DNA of 64,000 bases, taken from Flavobacterium sp. N1736. Its GTDB lineage: Bacteria > Bacteroidota > Bacteroidia > Flavobacteriales > Flavobacteriaceae. The DNA lies in the NCBI RefSeq assembly GCF_025947065.1, contig NZ_CP109994.1:1674001-1738000 (forward strand), read 5' to 3'. Below, piece after piece: positions 1 to 9,180 of the stretch. Positions within the stretch are counted from its first letter, which is position 1, and every line of letters starts with the position of its first letter. The notes beneath the pieces were generated by a model. That model did not search any database, was not told the DNA's origin, and saw only the letters and a list, made by a program, of their open reading frames with translations. The position numbers and the translations under genes are program-made.

Positions 1-291
1 CTGCAGCGACGATGAAGACTGATAACTAAACGCTTTTAACTGCTCGAGGAAAAAGTTATCGCCGCCCGTATAATTTTTCAGAATATTATGCGCTGTGCTC
101 CAAATCGTTTCGCCTTTTTTAATATAATCATTGGCTAATCCCCAAGTTATAACTCCTTCATTATCTTGCTGTTTTACCAACAAAACTTTAAGGCTATTGT
201 TTTCAAAATTGAATATTACACAATCAATTTCTATTTTATTTGTAATATATTGTCTGGCAACATTCCTAACTTTTTCATCTCCCTTTTCCAT
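1..291 (-). CDS. Nudix-fold transcriptional regulator, N-terminal part (cut by window edge)
   Basis: An ATG at 291 opens 97 codons that run off the left edge without a stop. The visible part has the strand pattern CVIFNF...LKVLLVKQ followed by a TWGLANDYI stretch, which fits the start of a Nudix fold. In Bacteroidetes, Nudix-fold plus winged-helix proteins (AraR/NrtR type) act as sugar-responsive repressors of pentose genes. The Nudix box and the DNA-binding domain would lie outside the window, so regulator function is inferred mainly from position: it is the last gene of the xylan cluster, 45 nt after the GH43 gene on the same strand. It could instead be a plain Nudix hydrolase. Confidence 0.7.
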   Translation of the reverse strand, partial: MEKGDEKVRNVARQYITNKIEIDCVIFNFENNSLKVLLVKQQDNEGVITWGLANDYIKKGETIWSTAHNILKNYTGGDNFFLEQLKAFSYQSSSSLQ

Positions 292-336
292 AGAAAAATA
301 AATTTAAACATATTACTTATTCCTTCCATAACAAAC

Positions 337-1371
337 TTAATCTGCCAATCTTCTGATGCCGTAAGGATCTATTGTAATGATAGAACCATCTTCCAGATAA
401 TCAATTTTGGTCACTTTCATGCTTCGCAAATGCGTTACCCCTTTTGACAAACTCGAATCGTGATAAAACAAATACCATTCATCATCAACTTTGCAAATAG
501 AATGATGCGATGTCCAGCCCACAACAGGATTCAAAATTCGCCCCTGATATGTAAATGGTCCATACGGATTATCGCCAATTGCGTAGCAAATAAAATGTGT
601 ATCGCCCGTAGAATACGAGAAATAATATTTTCCGTTGTATTTATGAACCCATGAAGCTTCAAAAAAACGACGGTCATTATCTCCGGCAAGCAAAACCGCT
701 CCGTTTTCATCCAGAATTTTGATCTCTTTCGGATCTTCTGCAAACTCTAGCATATCATCGCGAAGCAAAGCTACGATGGGTCCTAAAGCAGGTTCGCTGC
801 CAAATGGTTCTTCATGATCTTCATCAAATTTATTATTTCTGTATTTTTGAAGCTGTCCGCCCCAAATTCCGCCAAAATAAATATAATGCTTTCCATCTGT
901 GTCTTCAAAAACGGCAGGATCAATACTATAACTTCCTTTAATCGCTTCGGGTTGTGGTAAAAAAGGACCAATTGGAGAATCACTTACAGCAACCCCAATC
1001 TGGAAAATTCCGTTGGCACGTTTCGCCGGAAAATACAAATAAAACTTTCCGTTTTTGCACGCTGCATCCGGCGCCCACATTTGCTTTTCTGCCCAAGCTA
1101 CATCGTCAACATGCAAGGCAACACCATTGTCAACTGTTTCAGCGTTAATATTTTCCATCGAAAACACATGATAATCTTCCATACCAAAATGATCTCCATT
1201 GTCGTTAAACGGAATCCCGGCATCAATGTCATGTGAGGGATAAATATAAATTTTACCATTAAAAACATGCGCCGACGGATCTGCCGTATAAATATGTGAA
1301 ACCAACGGTTGTGAAATGGCTTTTTTATTAATTTGCTCGAAATTAATTTCTTCAATACTATCTTCAGGCAT
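337..1371 (-). CDS. Glycoside hydrolase family 43, cytoplasmic (beta-xylosidase / alpha-L-arabinofuranosidase type)
   Basis: A 344-residue single-domain five-bladed beta-propeller enzyme expected to hydrolyse xylo-oligosaccharides or arabinosyl side groups. The family's catalytic triad can be placed: base Asp31 in YTADPSAHVF, pKa-modulating Asp151 in SIDPAVFEDTDG, and acid Glu238 in FFEASWVHK. There is no signal peptide, so it should act in the cytoplasm on oligosaccharides imported by the symporter 28 nt upstream. Members differ in specificity between xylosidase and arabinofuranosidase, and the sequence alone does not decide this. The xylan context favours beta-xylosidase. Confidence 0.9.
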   Translation of the reverse strand: MPEDSIEEINFEQINKKAISQPLVSHIYTADPSAHVFNGKIYIYPSHDIDAGIPFNDNGDHFGMEDYHVFSMENINAETVDNGVALHVDDVAWAEKQMWAPDAACKNGKFYLYFPAKRANGIFQIGVAVSDSPIGPFLPQPEAIKGSYSIDPAVFEDTDGKHYIYFGGIWGGQLQKYRNNKFDEDHEEPFGSEPALGPIVALLRDDMLEFAEDPKEIKILDENGAVLLAGDNDRRFFEASWVHKYNGKYYFSYSTGDTHFICYAIGDNPYGPFTYQGRILNPVVGWTSHHSICKVDDEWYLFYHDSSLSKGVTHLRSMKVTKIDYLEDGSIITIDPYGIRRLAD

Positions 1372-1399
1372 AGTGGTATTTTTGTTTTATAATAAATAA

Positions 1400-2833
1400 T
1401 TAAACTCGTCTTTCTTTTAAATCAGCCTCGATTTGCACTTCCATTTTTTTATTGATTTTGTAGAAAAACAATAAAGCAACTCCAATTAAAAAAGGTATCG
1501 CAGGAAAAATGCTTACCAATAACTTGATTCCGTTTATAGCAACATCGGTTTGATGTCCCGCATTTGGCACATAATGAAAATAACCTAAAAATGAAGTGGT
1601 TAAAGCGCCGCCAATACTTAAACCGGCTTTTAAACCAACCATCATGGCAGAAAAAATAATGGCGGTTGCACGGCGATTATTCAACCATTCCGAATAATCT
1701 GCAACATCTGCAATCATCGCCCACAAAAGCGGAATCGTTATTCCGTAGAAAAATCCATGCAGAATTTGCGAAAAGAATATAAAACTGATTGCGTTTGCCG
1801 GAAAGAAATAAAAGGCGATAATAAACAACGTGGAAATGAATAAAAACAAGGCGAATATATTTCGTTTTCCGTATTTATCAGCCAGACTTTTAGACAACGT
1901 AATTCCAACAATCATAAAGATAATTCCGCCCGCATTAAACAATCCGAAACCTGCAGAAACAGGATCATTTCCAAAATAATTCAATTTTAAAGCAGACAAT
2001 ACTTCTAGAATAGGCTGTATAAAAATGGTCAATTGTTCTTTGTCTACATAATTTTCAAAATAATACACATAAGAGCCACCTTTCATTGCCAACGTAATGA
2101 ATACCAGCGTAGTAAGACTCAGCATAATTACCCAGGGTTTGTTTTTCATCAAATCGGTTAAATCTTCTTTAATGCTCGATTTTTGTTCCGGTTTTGGAAT
2201 AATACGCTCTTTTGTCGTCAAAAATGTGATTAATAGCATGATGGTTCCAATGATTGCCAAAACAGTCATAACCTTTTCGATACCAATAGCTTTATCGCCA
2301 TTTCCGGCACTTTTAATGATGCCAAGCATAAATACCTGAACAAAAAACTGCGCAAACATAACAGCCACAAAACGATAAGCCGACATACTGTTTCGCTCGC
2401 GCATATCGCCCGTAATCACTCCGCTTAAAGCAGAATATGGCAAATTATTACTGGCATAAAAAAGCAACAATAAAGTATAGGTTACTACGGCATAAATTAC
2501 TTTTCCGTGATAAGAGAAATTTGGCGTTGTAAAGGCTAATAAAGCAATCGCGCCCAATGGTATTGCAGTAATTAATATCCACGGTCTGAATTTTCCCCAT
2601 TTTGTAATCGTTCTGTCTGCCAAAACACCAATAATTGGATTAAAAACAAAAGCAGCAATTAAGCCCACAACAAGCATAATGATAGATGAATCCGTGGGAG
2701 ACAATCCATAAATATCAGTGTAAAAATAAGCCAGATACGTCATTAATGTCTGGAAAACCAAATTTGCCGCCAAATCGCCAAGACTGTAGCCTATTTTTTC
2801 CTTAATGGATAATTTTTGTGAAATGTAATTCAT
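1400..2833 (-). CDS. GPH-family sugar:cation symporter (xyloside transporter type)
   Basis: A 477-residue integral inner-membrane protein with about twelve hydrophobic segments. The loop after the second segment carries the glycoside-pentoside-hexuronide (GPH) signature, LADRTITKWGKFRPW around residues 70-85. Homologues import xylosides, melibiose or glucuronides with H+ or Na+. Between GH10 and GH43 it most likely brings xylo-oligosaccharides into the cytoplasm for GH43. It starts a sub-operon: the 271-nt gap upstream holds a promoter-like element and two LacI-type operators. The exact substrate cannot be read from sequence. Confidence 0.9.
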   Translation of the reverse strand: MNYISQKLSIKEKIGYSLGDLAANLVFQTLMTYLAYFYTDIYGLSPTDSSIIMLVVGLIAAFVFNPIIGVLADRTITKWGKFRPWILITAIPLGAIALLAFTTPNFSYHGKVIYAVVTYTLLLLFYASNNLPYSALSGVITGDMRERNSMSAYRFVAVMFAQFFVQVFMLGIIKSAGNGDKAIGIEKVMTVLAIIGTIMLLITFLTTKERIIPKPEQKSSIKEDLTDLMKNKPWVIMLSLTTLVFITLAMKGGSYVYYFENYVDKEQLTIFIQPILEVLSALKLNYFGNDPVSAGFGLFNAGGIIFMIVGITLSKSLADKYGKRNIFALFLFISTLFIIAFYFFPANAISFIFFSQILHGFFYGITIPLLWAMIADVADYSEWLNNRRATAIIFSAMMVGLKAGLSIGGALTTSFLGYFHYVPNAGHQTDVAINGIKLLVSIFPAIPFLIGVALLFFYKINKKMEVQIEADLKERRV

Positions 2834-2864
2834 TCTTTGTGTGGTTATTTTTTGGTTAGTTAGT

Positions 2865-2899
2865 TTTCCTGCAAGGTTTTCAAAACCTTGTAGGTTTTA
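2865..2899. repeat. Short hairpin repeat, family 2, copy 1
   Basis: A palindrome with arms CTGCAAGGTTTT and AAAACCTTGTAG lies between GH10 and the symporter. A second copy in the opposite arrangement follows at 2953-2983, and a similar pair occurs at 55301-55403. It could fold as an RNA hairpin in the leader of the symporter transcript. Confidence 0.8.
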
Positions 2900-2952
2900 A
2901 TTCGCGTATTATATATTCTAATTTCTAACGTATTTTTAATTTTAAAAGTCAT

Positions 2953-2983
2953 ACCTACAAGGTTATAAAAACCTTGCAGGAAA
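2953..2983. repeat. Short hairpin repeat, family 2, copy 2
   Basis: ACCTACAAGGTT/AACCTTGCAGG palindrome, inverted relative to the copy at 2865-2899 and about 53 bp from it. The pair abuts the operator at 2989. Confidence 0.8.
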
Positions 2984-2988
2984 GCAAA

Positions 2989-3000
2989 ACAATCGGTTGT
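2989..3000. promoter_or_regulatory. LacI-type operator, downstream of the symporter promoter
   Basis: ACAATCGGTTGT has ACAA/TTGT arms around a TCGG centre. It matches the site at 3067-3078 and the one at 11464-11475 (shared pattern RCAAYCGRTTGY). It lies about 30 nt downstream of the -7 element at 3029-3036, where a bound repressor would block elongation. The LacI protein at 11609-12649 is the natural candidate to bind it (inference). Confidence 0.6.
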
Positions 3001-3028
3001 GTAAAATTAAATAAAAAAAGATATTATG

Positions 3029-3036
3029 CAAATTTA
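3029..3036 (-). promoter_or_regulatory. -7 promoter element for the symporter/GH43 unit
   Basis: On the minus strand this reads TAAATTTG, an exact match to the Bacteroidetes -7 consensus TAnnTTTG, and is followed by C. I see no clear -33 TTTG at consensus spacing. The element sits between two operator-like palindromes. Confidence 0.5.
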
Positions 3037-3066
3037 CTTTGCTTTATTTCAATAATAAATTTAAAA

Positions 3067-3078
3067 ACAACCGATTGC
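3067..3078. promoter_or_regulatory. LacI-type operator, upstream of the symporter promoter
   Basis: ACAACCGATTGC is the reverse-oriented version of the site at 11464-11475. Its centre is about 78 bp from that of the 2989 site, so the pair brackets the promoter in a layout compatible with DNA looping (inference). Confidence 0.6.
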
Positions 3079-3104
3079 AAGTATTTACTGAATATCAAAA
3101 TAAA

Positions 3105-4214
3105 TTACTCTTTTGATTCTTTTAAATTAAGCACGGCATCATATGCTTTTTTATGCGCTAATTTAGCATCAAACAATAACGGATAATTAGTTCTGCCTTT
3201 TATTGGCCAGTCATTTAGCCAAGATTGTCCATCATAAACGCCCCAAAAAGTGACGCGGCTTATTTTGTCTTTATGTTTCAATAATAATTTAAAAATGTCT
3301 GCATAACGCTGCGCCAGTTTATCCTGAATAGAATCCGGAAGTTTCTCAGGATACGGATTCATTTTAGGATTTCCCTCAAACTTTTGGTTTACATCTGCAC
3401 CTTTCAAATCCCATGGATTTGGTAAAACGGTAATATCCAATTCGGTAAAAGCAACCTTAACGCCAAGCGCAGAAAAATCCAGAATTGTTTTTTCTATTTC
3501 TTCTAAACTTGGACTATTCAATTTCCAATGTGCCTGACTTCCAATACCGTCCACTTTTCCTCCGGCTGCTTTAATTTTTTTAACCAAATTAATAGCGCCT
3601 TCTCTTTTTGCAGGATCTTCGAGATTATAATCGTTATAATATAAATCTACTTTTGGGTCTGCCGCTGCCGCTAATTTAAATGCATCAACCAGAAAATTCT
3701 CGCCAAGTGTATTTGAAAAAACGGATTTCCTTAACGTTCCGTCATCGTTTAAAGCCTCATTTACAACATCCCACGAATTAATTCTGCCTTTGTATTTTGA
3801 AACAATTGTCGTGATATGATCTTTCATAAAAGCTTTCATTTCAGTACTGTCTTTAATTTGCTCCATCCAAGGCGCTAATTGGCTGTGCCAGATCAAAGTA
3901 TGACCGTGAATAAGCATTTTATTTTTTTCGCCATAAGCCACATATTTATCACTTAGCGTAAAATCATATTTGTCTTTTTGAGGATGAATAAACATCGACT
4001 TCATGATGTTTTCAGATGTAATTGCATTAAATTCTTTTCGTATCAACGAATCAACTTTTGCATCTTTTTCTTCAATTTGATCCGCGCTTAAAGCCGTTCC
4101 TATATAAAAATCGTTTTTATAAGAATCCTTCAGCGAAGAAACTTCTTTTTTTGAAGTGCAGCTCATAACAAACATTGTTGTTATGGCAAGCAAATAAGGG
4201 TTAATTAATTTCAT
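3105..4214 (-). CDS. GH10 endo-1,4-beta-xylanase, lipoprotein
   Basis: A 369-residue single-domain GH10 enzyme that cleaves the beta-1,4-xylan backbone. The N-terminus is a lipoprotein signal with Cys19 in the lipobox FVMSC, so it should be membrane-anchored, probably on the outer membrane. The catalytic acid/base is Glu153 in WDVVNEALNDDG and the nucleophile is Glu258 in VAFTELDITVLP. The substrate-binding motifs HGHTLIWHSQ (around residue 103) and GIGSQAHW (around 223) are present. It lies after GH115 with a 169-nt gap filled by a palindromic repeat. Confidence 0.96.
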   Translation of the reverse strand: MKLINPYLLAITTMFVMSCTSKKEVSSLKDSYKNDFYIGTALSADQIEEKDAKVDSLIRKEFNAITSENIMKSMFIHPQKDKYDFTLSDKYVAYGEKNKMLIHGHTLIWHSQLAPWMEQIKDSTEMKAFMKDHITTIVSKYKGRINSWDVVNEALNDDGTLRKSVFSNTLGENFLVDAFKLAAAADPKVDLYYNDYNLEDPAKREGAINLVKKIKAAGGKVDGIGSQAHWKLNSPSLEEIEKTILDFSALGVKVAFTELDITVLPNPWDLKGADVNQKFEGNPKMNPYPEKLPDSIQDKLAQRYADIFKLLLKHKDKISRVTFWGVYDGQSWLNDWPIKGRTNYPLLFDAKLAHKKAYDAVLNLKESKE

Positions 4215-4267
4215 TTTTTTTAGTTTTTTGGTTAATAGTCAATAGTTTTTATTATCTAATCACACCG

Positions 4268-4374
4268 TTTGTCATTTCGACCGAAGGGAGAAATCACACC
4301 AGAAACTCCGCATGCAAAATCGCCAATCTTTGTCGAATCCCAAATGTGATTCCTCGTCCCTCGGAATGACAAAA
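4268..4374. repeat. MITE/REP-like palindromic element, family 1, copy A
   Basis: About 107 bp, starting TTTGTCATTTCGACCGAAGG and ending with the near complement (CCCTCGGAATGACAAAAC). It fills the gap between GH115 and GH10. Four related copies occur at 39972, 43527, 52473 and 56628. It contains no ORF. Confidence 0.85.
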
Positions 4375-4383
4375 CAATACGAA

Positions 4384-6993
4384 TTATTCTTTTCTAAAAC
4401 TCTCCGGCGGACCTAAATAAGTTTTTAATATTTTACCGTCTTGCGCTTCAATTACAATTTTTTGAAGCACCAAAGCAGCATCAATTCCGTAAATTTTAAG
4501 AACATGATTTCCTGTATTTTCGATAATGTGCGAAGAAGTTATAATTTTGATATTATTAGCAACTGAATCTTCCCAGTTTTTCTCTGAATTATCCTGATTG
4601 AAATTGATTATTTGAGACTTTTCGTTATCAAAACCAATACCGTATTTTAAGCCGTCACGAACAGTGAAATTAATCGTTGGCGAAAAATAAGCATGAACTT
4701 TTACATTTCCCTTACTAAAAAAATGAACGTTATATTCTAATCTTGGTGAATTTTTAGTAATGTTAATGGGCTGAATGTTTGATGGTTTTAATGTTACTCC
4801 CGATCCTGTTCGTCCTAAATTCGAAATCGTTGTCCATTTTACTGAATCAGAGTTTCTTGCTTTGGAATAATTTTGAGCTTCGATAGAAATATAACCGTTA
4901 TTTTCAACAAATCCCTGAATTTTACTCTCATCAACATTATCTATTTTTAATGCCACTTTATACTCTTCAGAGCCTTCAATAGCAATTCTGGCTTCTGATT
5001 TATTGGGTAATTCGATCGTTTTCGTTTCCGGAATTACATTGTTTTTTGGTTCCTGCCAAGATGTATAACCAATGTGTGTTTGCGCCATCATATGATTCCA
5101 TTTGCCTTTTGCCATTTTTGTATGGAAATAATTTGTCAGCAAACTGTCTTTCAGAAATAACGCTTTTACTTCTTTTGCATAATCATTTGCAGAAGCTCTT
5201 CCCTGTTTTGCATACAACTGATTTTTTGCCGTTGCCACATACAATTCATTTAAGTTTGCACTTGCCAAAACCGGAAATAAAACCAATTGATAAAAAGCAT
5301 CTTTGTATTCCGGTTTCAGTTTTTTATTAATAGAATTGGCTTTTTCAACCAGTTTTTTATAATCACTTACAACATTTTCAGCTTCGTTATAATTGGTAAT
5401 GCTGTAGGTTTTAGAATCTAATAATTCGGGTTTTCTTCTTGAATTGTATTTGGTGTATAATTTTAAAATTTCGCCAATTTCTTCAATGTTTTGATTTCCA
5501 AAATTTTCCTTTGCCCATTGTGTATAATATTCGTCTAAATTTCCGGCATTGAATTTTTCAGGATTCCACGCCATGTCAAGAAAAAACTCAGTTGGAAATT
5601 CCATTGGTTTTATGTCACCCACATTTACAATCCAAATTTTGTCAACGCCATATTGATACGCCAAATCCATTTGTTCCCAGGTTCTTTCGATTTGGTTGGT
5701 GTTAATCCATTTATAATTTCGAGGTCCGCCAACATAATCAAAATGGTAATAAATGCCGTAACCGCCCTTTCTGGGCTTCGCGCCGAGTTCCGGCAATTTC
5801 CTGATATTGCCCCAATTATCATCGCATAATAAAAGTGTAATATCATCAGGAACACGCATTCCTTTATCATAATAATCCTGAACTTCTTTGTAAAGTGCCC
5901 ACATTTGCGGCGTTTCTTCAATTGGTTTTTTGGTTGTTTCTGCAATGATTTCTCTTTGCTTTTTTACAATGTTTTCCAGTAAATCAATCGCCGTTCCCTG
6001 CGTCATTGGTTCGTCGCCATCGCCGCGCATTCCAACAGTTACAATGGTTTCGGTATTTCCCATTCGTTTCATTCCTTCTTTCCAAAACGAAATCAGGTTT
6101 TCAGAATTGGTATTAAAATCCCATTTTCCGTTTGATTTACCCCATTCTGCATGCGCGCGCGTTAAAGGTTCGTGATGCGAAGTTCCCATCACAATTCCGT
6201 ATTCATCCGCCAAAACAGCATTTTGGGGATCATCCACATAAAACATTCTTCCCCACATTGATGGCCATAAATAATTACCTTTCATTCGCAAAATCAATTC
6301 AAAAACTTTATCGTAGAATTTTGCGTTAAATCCGCCATAATTCTCAAAAGCCCAGCCCGATAACGCCGGAGCTTCATCGTTTATAAATATGCCTCTGTAT
6401 TTTACTTTTGGTTCACCATTAGAATGAATTCCGGGTAAAACATGTAATTCAGCTTGTTTTTGAACGGGAACATCTGCCCAAAAATACCACGGAGAAATCC
6501 CTATTTGGTTTGATAAATCATACATTCCGTAAATGGTTCCTCTTTTATCAGAACCGGCAATGACCAACGCTTTTTTAATTCCTTTTGCAGGATTATCAAC
6601 AATTTGAGTAATGAATTTCTCCCATTTTCCTTGTAACTGATTCGCATCAATTTTTCCTTCTTTTACGAATTGATCTATAATTTCGCTTTTTCCAAGTGTT
6701 CCAATAATTACAACATAATCAGTGGCTTCGGAGATTTTATTTATTCTTTTCGGATGTAAATTTGTGACTTTAAAAAGGTCATTTTCTAAATGTCCCGCAA
6801 CGCGTAAAACTCCCGCAAAATCATTTTCACTTATTAAAATTGAAGCGATTTTTCCTTTTGAAGCCAAAGGGAAATTTTCGGCAGAAGCCTTATTTACTAT
6901 ATATTTTTCTCCATTTATTGCATAGGATTTTGTGCTTAATCCGAGAAGAAAAAGCGATAAAATCAAATACGATATTTTTATTTTTAAATACAT
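4384..6993 (-). CDS. GH115 xylan alpha-1,2-glucuronidase
   Basis: An 869-residue secreted protein with a signal peptide (residues 1-25, ending SYA). It matches the GH115 architecture: an N-terminal alpha/beta domain, a central catalytic barrel (about residues 190-500) with conserved blocks such as KYRGIFINDEAP, GNYLWPSMWG and GTSHHEPLTRAH, then a helical domain, and a C-terminal domain often seen in the family (about 690-869). Family members remove (4-O-methyl)glucuronic acid from internal residues of intact glucuronoxylan, in contrast to GH67, which acts on oligosaccharide ends. It lies between mannonate dehydratase and the GH10 xylanase on the same strand. Location is probably periplasm or cell surface. 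No T9SS tail is seen. Confidence 0.94.
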   Translation of the reverse strand: MYLKIKISYLILSLFLLGLSTKSYAINGEKYIVNKASAENFPLASKGKIASILISENDFAGVLRVAGHLENDLFKVTNLHPKRINKISEATDYVVIIGTLGKSEIIDQFVKEGKIDANQLQGKWEKFITQIVDNPAKGIKKALVIAGSDKRGTIYGMYDLSNQIGISPWYFWADVPVQKQAELHVLPGIHSNGEPKVKYRGIFINDEAPALSGWAFENYGGFNAKFYDKVFELILRMKGNYLWPSMWGRMFYVDDPQNAVLADEYGIVMGTSHHEPLTRAHAEWGKSNGKWDFNTNSENLISFWKEGMKRMGNTETIVTVGMRGDGDEPMTQGTAIDLLENIVKKQREIIAETTKKPIEETPQMWALYKEVQDYYDKGMRVPDDITLLLCDDNWGNIRKLPELGAKPRKGGYGIYYHFDYVGGPRNYKWINTNQIERTWEQMDLAYQYGVDKIWIVNVGDIKPMEFPTEFFLDMAWNPEKFNAGNLDEYYTQWAKENFGNQNIEEIGEILKLYTKYNSRRKPELLDSKTYSITNYNEAENVVSDYKKLVEKANSINKKLKPEYKDAFYQLVLFPVLASANLNELYVATAKNQLYAKQGRASANDYAKEVKALFLKDSLLTNYFHTKMAKGKWNHMMAQTHIGYTSWQEPKNNVIPETKTIELPNKSEARIAIEGSEEYKVALKIDNVDESKIQGFVENNGYISIEAQNYSKARNSDSVKWTTISNLGRTGSGVTLKPSNIQPINITKNSPRLEYNVHFFSKGNVKVHAYFSPTINFTVRDGLKYGIGFDNEKSQIINFNQDNSEKNWEDSVANNIKIITSSHIIENTGNHVLKIYGIDAALVLQKIVIEAQDGKILKTYLGPPESFRKE

Positions 6994-7038
6994 AGAATTA
7001 TAGTTAACCGAGACCAGGTCTAATCAAATCATCTCAAT

Positions 7039-8211
7039 TTACTGACTCAATTTATAAGCAATTCCCATTTCCAAACCTCTTAATTCTGCAAGACCTTTTA
7101 ATCTTCCCACTAAAGAATAACCCGGATATGTTTCTGTTTTTTCATCAACGGCATGCAAAAAACCATGATCCGGACGCATTGGCAAACTCACTTTTCTTTT
7201 ATTCATTAACAACAGTAATTTTTCTACAATAACTTCCATTTTTGTGTCGCCGTTTAAATGTTCTGATTCTCTGAAAATAGTTTCGCTTTCGCGGAAAGTA
7301 TTTCTAAGGTGTAAAAAGTGAATTCTTTCTCCGAAATCATCAATAATTCGTTCCAGATTATTTTCAGGATTTGCACCCAAAGAACCTGTGCAATAACACA
7401 ATCCGTTTGAGTTGAAAGGCACGGCATCAAAAATCGCTTTGATATCATTTTCTGTCGAAACAATTCTGGGCAATCCTAAAACCGAAAACGGCGGATCGTC
7501 AGGATGAATCGCTAATTTCACATCATTTTTTTCAGCAACCGGAGCGACTTCTGATAAAAAACAAATCAGGTTTTCTCTTAATTTTTCATTATCAATATTG
7601 GCGTAATTATCTAATAATGAAAGAATTTGTTCTGCCGTAAAATTGATTTTACTTCCCGGTAATCCTAAAAGAACATTTTTAAATAGTAAGGCTTTTTCAT
7701 CTTCATTTAGTTTGCTGCCAAATCGCAAAGCATTTTCTTTTTCTGCTTCAGAATAATCGTTTTCTGCATTTGGTCGTTTTAGCAGGAAAACATCAAAATA
7801 AGTAAACGCTTCCTGATTGTATAATAAAGCTTTACTTCCGTCTTCATTAATAAAATTATGATTGGTTCGAACCCAATCCAAAATGGGCATAAAATTATAC
7901 GTGATGATTTTAATACCACAATCAGCAAGGTTTTTAATGCTGATTTTATAGTTTTCAATGTATTGCAAATAGTTTCCCGAAGCTCTTTTTATTTCTTCAT
8001 GAACGGGCAAACTTTCTACGACCGTCCATTCCAAACCGTAATTTCGAATAATTTCCTGTCTTTCTTTTATGTCTGTAATTGTCCAGATTTCTCCAACAGG
8101 AATTTGATGCAAAGCGGTTACAATTGCGGTTGCGCCGGCTTGTTTTATATCGATCAGACTTACAGTATCATTTGGTCCGAACCAACGCATGGTTTGCTGC
8201 ATTTTTATCAT
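7039..8211 (-). CDS. uxuA: Mannonate dehydratase UxuA, copy 1
   Basis: A cytoplasmic 390-residue enzyme that dehydrates D-mannonate to 2-keto-3-deoxy-D-gluconate. The N-terminus MRWFGPND is the hallmark of the family, and the conserved blocks [47 protein letters not shown] and PMRPDHGFLH hold its metal-binding His, Cys and Asp residues. Translation may start at the third-next codon (ATG at 8202) because the second copy (55422) begins [12 protein letters not shown] with no extra residues. The gene lies after the SDR and before GH115, so it processes glucuronate freed from xylan once this is converted to fructuronate and mannonate. Confidence 0.95.
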   Translation of the reverse strand: MIKMQQTMRWFGPNDTVSLIDIKQAGATAIVTALHQIPVGEIWTITDIKERQEIIRNYGLEWTVVESLPVHEEIKRASGNYLQYIENYKISIKNLADCGIKIITYNFMPILDWVRTNHNFINEDGSKALLYNQEAFTYFDVFLLKRPNAENDYSEAEKENALRFGSKLNEDEKALLFKNVLLGLPGSKINFTAEQILSLLDNYANIDNEKLRENLICFLSEVAPVAEKNDVKLAIHPDDPPFSVLGLPRIVSTENDIKAIFDAVPFNSNGLCYCTGSLGANPENNLERIIDDFGERIHFLHLRNTFRESETIFRESEHLNGDTKMEVIVEKLLLLMNKRKVSLPMRPDHGFLHAVDEKTETYPGYSLVGRLKGLAELRGLEMGIAYKLSQ

Positions 8212-8251
8212 AATACTAACTGTTTATAGCTAAATCTGTGTCATTATTTCT

Positions 8252-8281
8252 CGCAGATTGAGCAGATTGAGCAGATTTTTT
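8252..8281. repeat. Fragment of CGCAGATT repeat, family 3
   Basis: TCGCAGATTGAGCAGATTGAGCAGATT, a fragment of the intergenic repeat seen more fully at 30751-30840 and 54348-54378. It directly precedes the 8-bp microsatellite. Confidence 0.65.
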
Positions 8282-8283
8282 AA

Positions 8284-8405
8284 TCTTTGAAACTTTGAAT
8301 CTTTGAAACTTTGAATCTTTGAAACTTTGAAACTTTGAATCTTTGAATCTTTGAAACTTTGAAACTTTGAATCTTTGAAACTTTGAAACTTTGAATCTTT
8401 GAAAC
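8284..8405. repeat. 8-bp microsatellite (CTTTGAAA/CTTTGAAT), about 15 units
   Basis: An uninterrupted tandem array of the octamers CTTTGAAA and CTTTGAAT in mixed order lies between the SDR stop codon and the uxuA start. It is non-coding, and in this operon it would be transcribed in the intercistronic region. Copy number probably varies between strains by slippage. Confidence 0.95.
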
Positions 8406-8424
8406 TACTCTAACCTTTCGTTGA

Positions 8425-9162
8425 TTAAAACCCAATACTATTTCCGCCATCAACGGGTAAAACGGTTCCGGTTGTATATTTCGATTCGTTTAAAGCGAAA
8501 TAATAAACAGCATCTGCAATGTCTGATGGTTCGCCTAAAAAGCCCATTGGTGTTCTTCCTAAGACTTTATTTTTTCGTTCAGGATCATTATCAAGTGCCG
8601 CAGACGACATTTTTGTTTTAATAAATCCGGGCGCAATACAGTTTACACGAATGCCAAACGGCGCCAATTCTGTCGCCATGGCTCTGGTCATTGATTCGAT
8701 CGCGCCTTTACTTGCTGAATAGGCAATTACTTTTGGGATTCCGTATTGCGATGCCATCGAACTGATGTTTACAATACTTCCGCCGGCATTTGTTTTCATG
8801 TTTTTAACAACTTCTCTGCTCACGGCAAAAACGCTTAAAAGATTGGTATGAATTACAGATAAAAAATCTTCATCGGTTACGTCTGCAAACTCTTTTTTTA
8901 GATTGATTCCGGCATTGTTGACTAAAATATCGATTGGATTATTTTTTACAATATTTTCAATCATTGCGGGAATTCCTGCAATATCATTCAGGTCATATAA
9001 AACCGGAATTGCATTTGGTCCAATTTCTTTGCAGGCGTCTTCTGTTTTTTCTTTTGATCTTCCAATTATATAGGTTTTGATGCCGTTATCGCATAGTTTT
9101 TTTGCTGTTGCAAAACCTAATCCCGAATTTCCTCCGGTTACAATTGCTGTTTTTGTGCTCAT
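8425..9162 (-). CDS. SDR-family oxidoreductase, probable fructuronate/mannonate or related sugar-acid reductase
   Basis: A 245-residue classical short-chain dehydrogenase. It has the cofactor motif TGGNSGLG (residues 9-16), NNAG near residue 90, the catalytic Ser in NISSMAS, and Tyr/Lys in YSASK. The C-terminal half ends in the usual VDGG motif. It starts 18 nt after GH67 and precedes uxuA, so the likely task is NAD(P)H reduction of D-fructuronate to D-mannonate. SDRs of this general type also include KduD and gluconate 5-dehydrogenase, and the sequence does not exclude those. It differs clearly from the SDR at 54474. Confidence 0.8.
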   Translation of the reverse strand: MSTKTAIVTGGNSGLGFATAKKLCDNGIKTYIIGRSKEKTEDACKEIGPNAIPVLYDLNDIAGIPAMIENIVKNNPIDILVNNAGINLKKEFADVTDEDFLSVIHTNLLSVFAVSREVVKNMKTNAGGSIVNISSMASQYGIPKVIAYSASKGAIESMTRAMATELAPFGIRVNCIAPGFIKTKMSSAALDNDPERKNKVLGRTPMGFLGEPSDIADAVYYFALNESKYTTGTVLPVDGGNSIGF

Positions 9163-9180
9163 ATTTTCTTAATTTGAATA

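Noticed and set aside
8284..8405. Repeat array resembling a CRISPR
   Set aside because: The octamers are contiguous with no spacers, and no cas gene is near.
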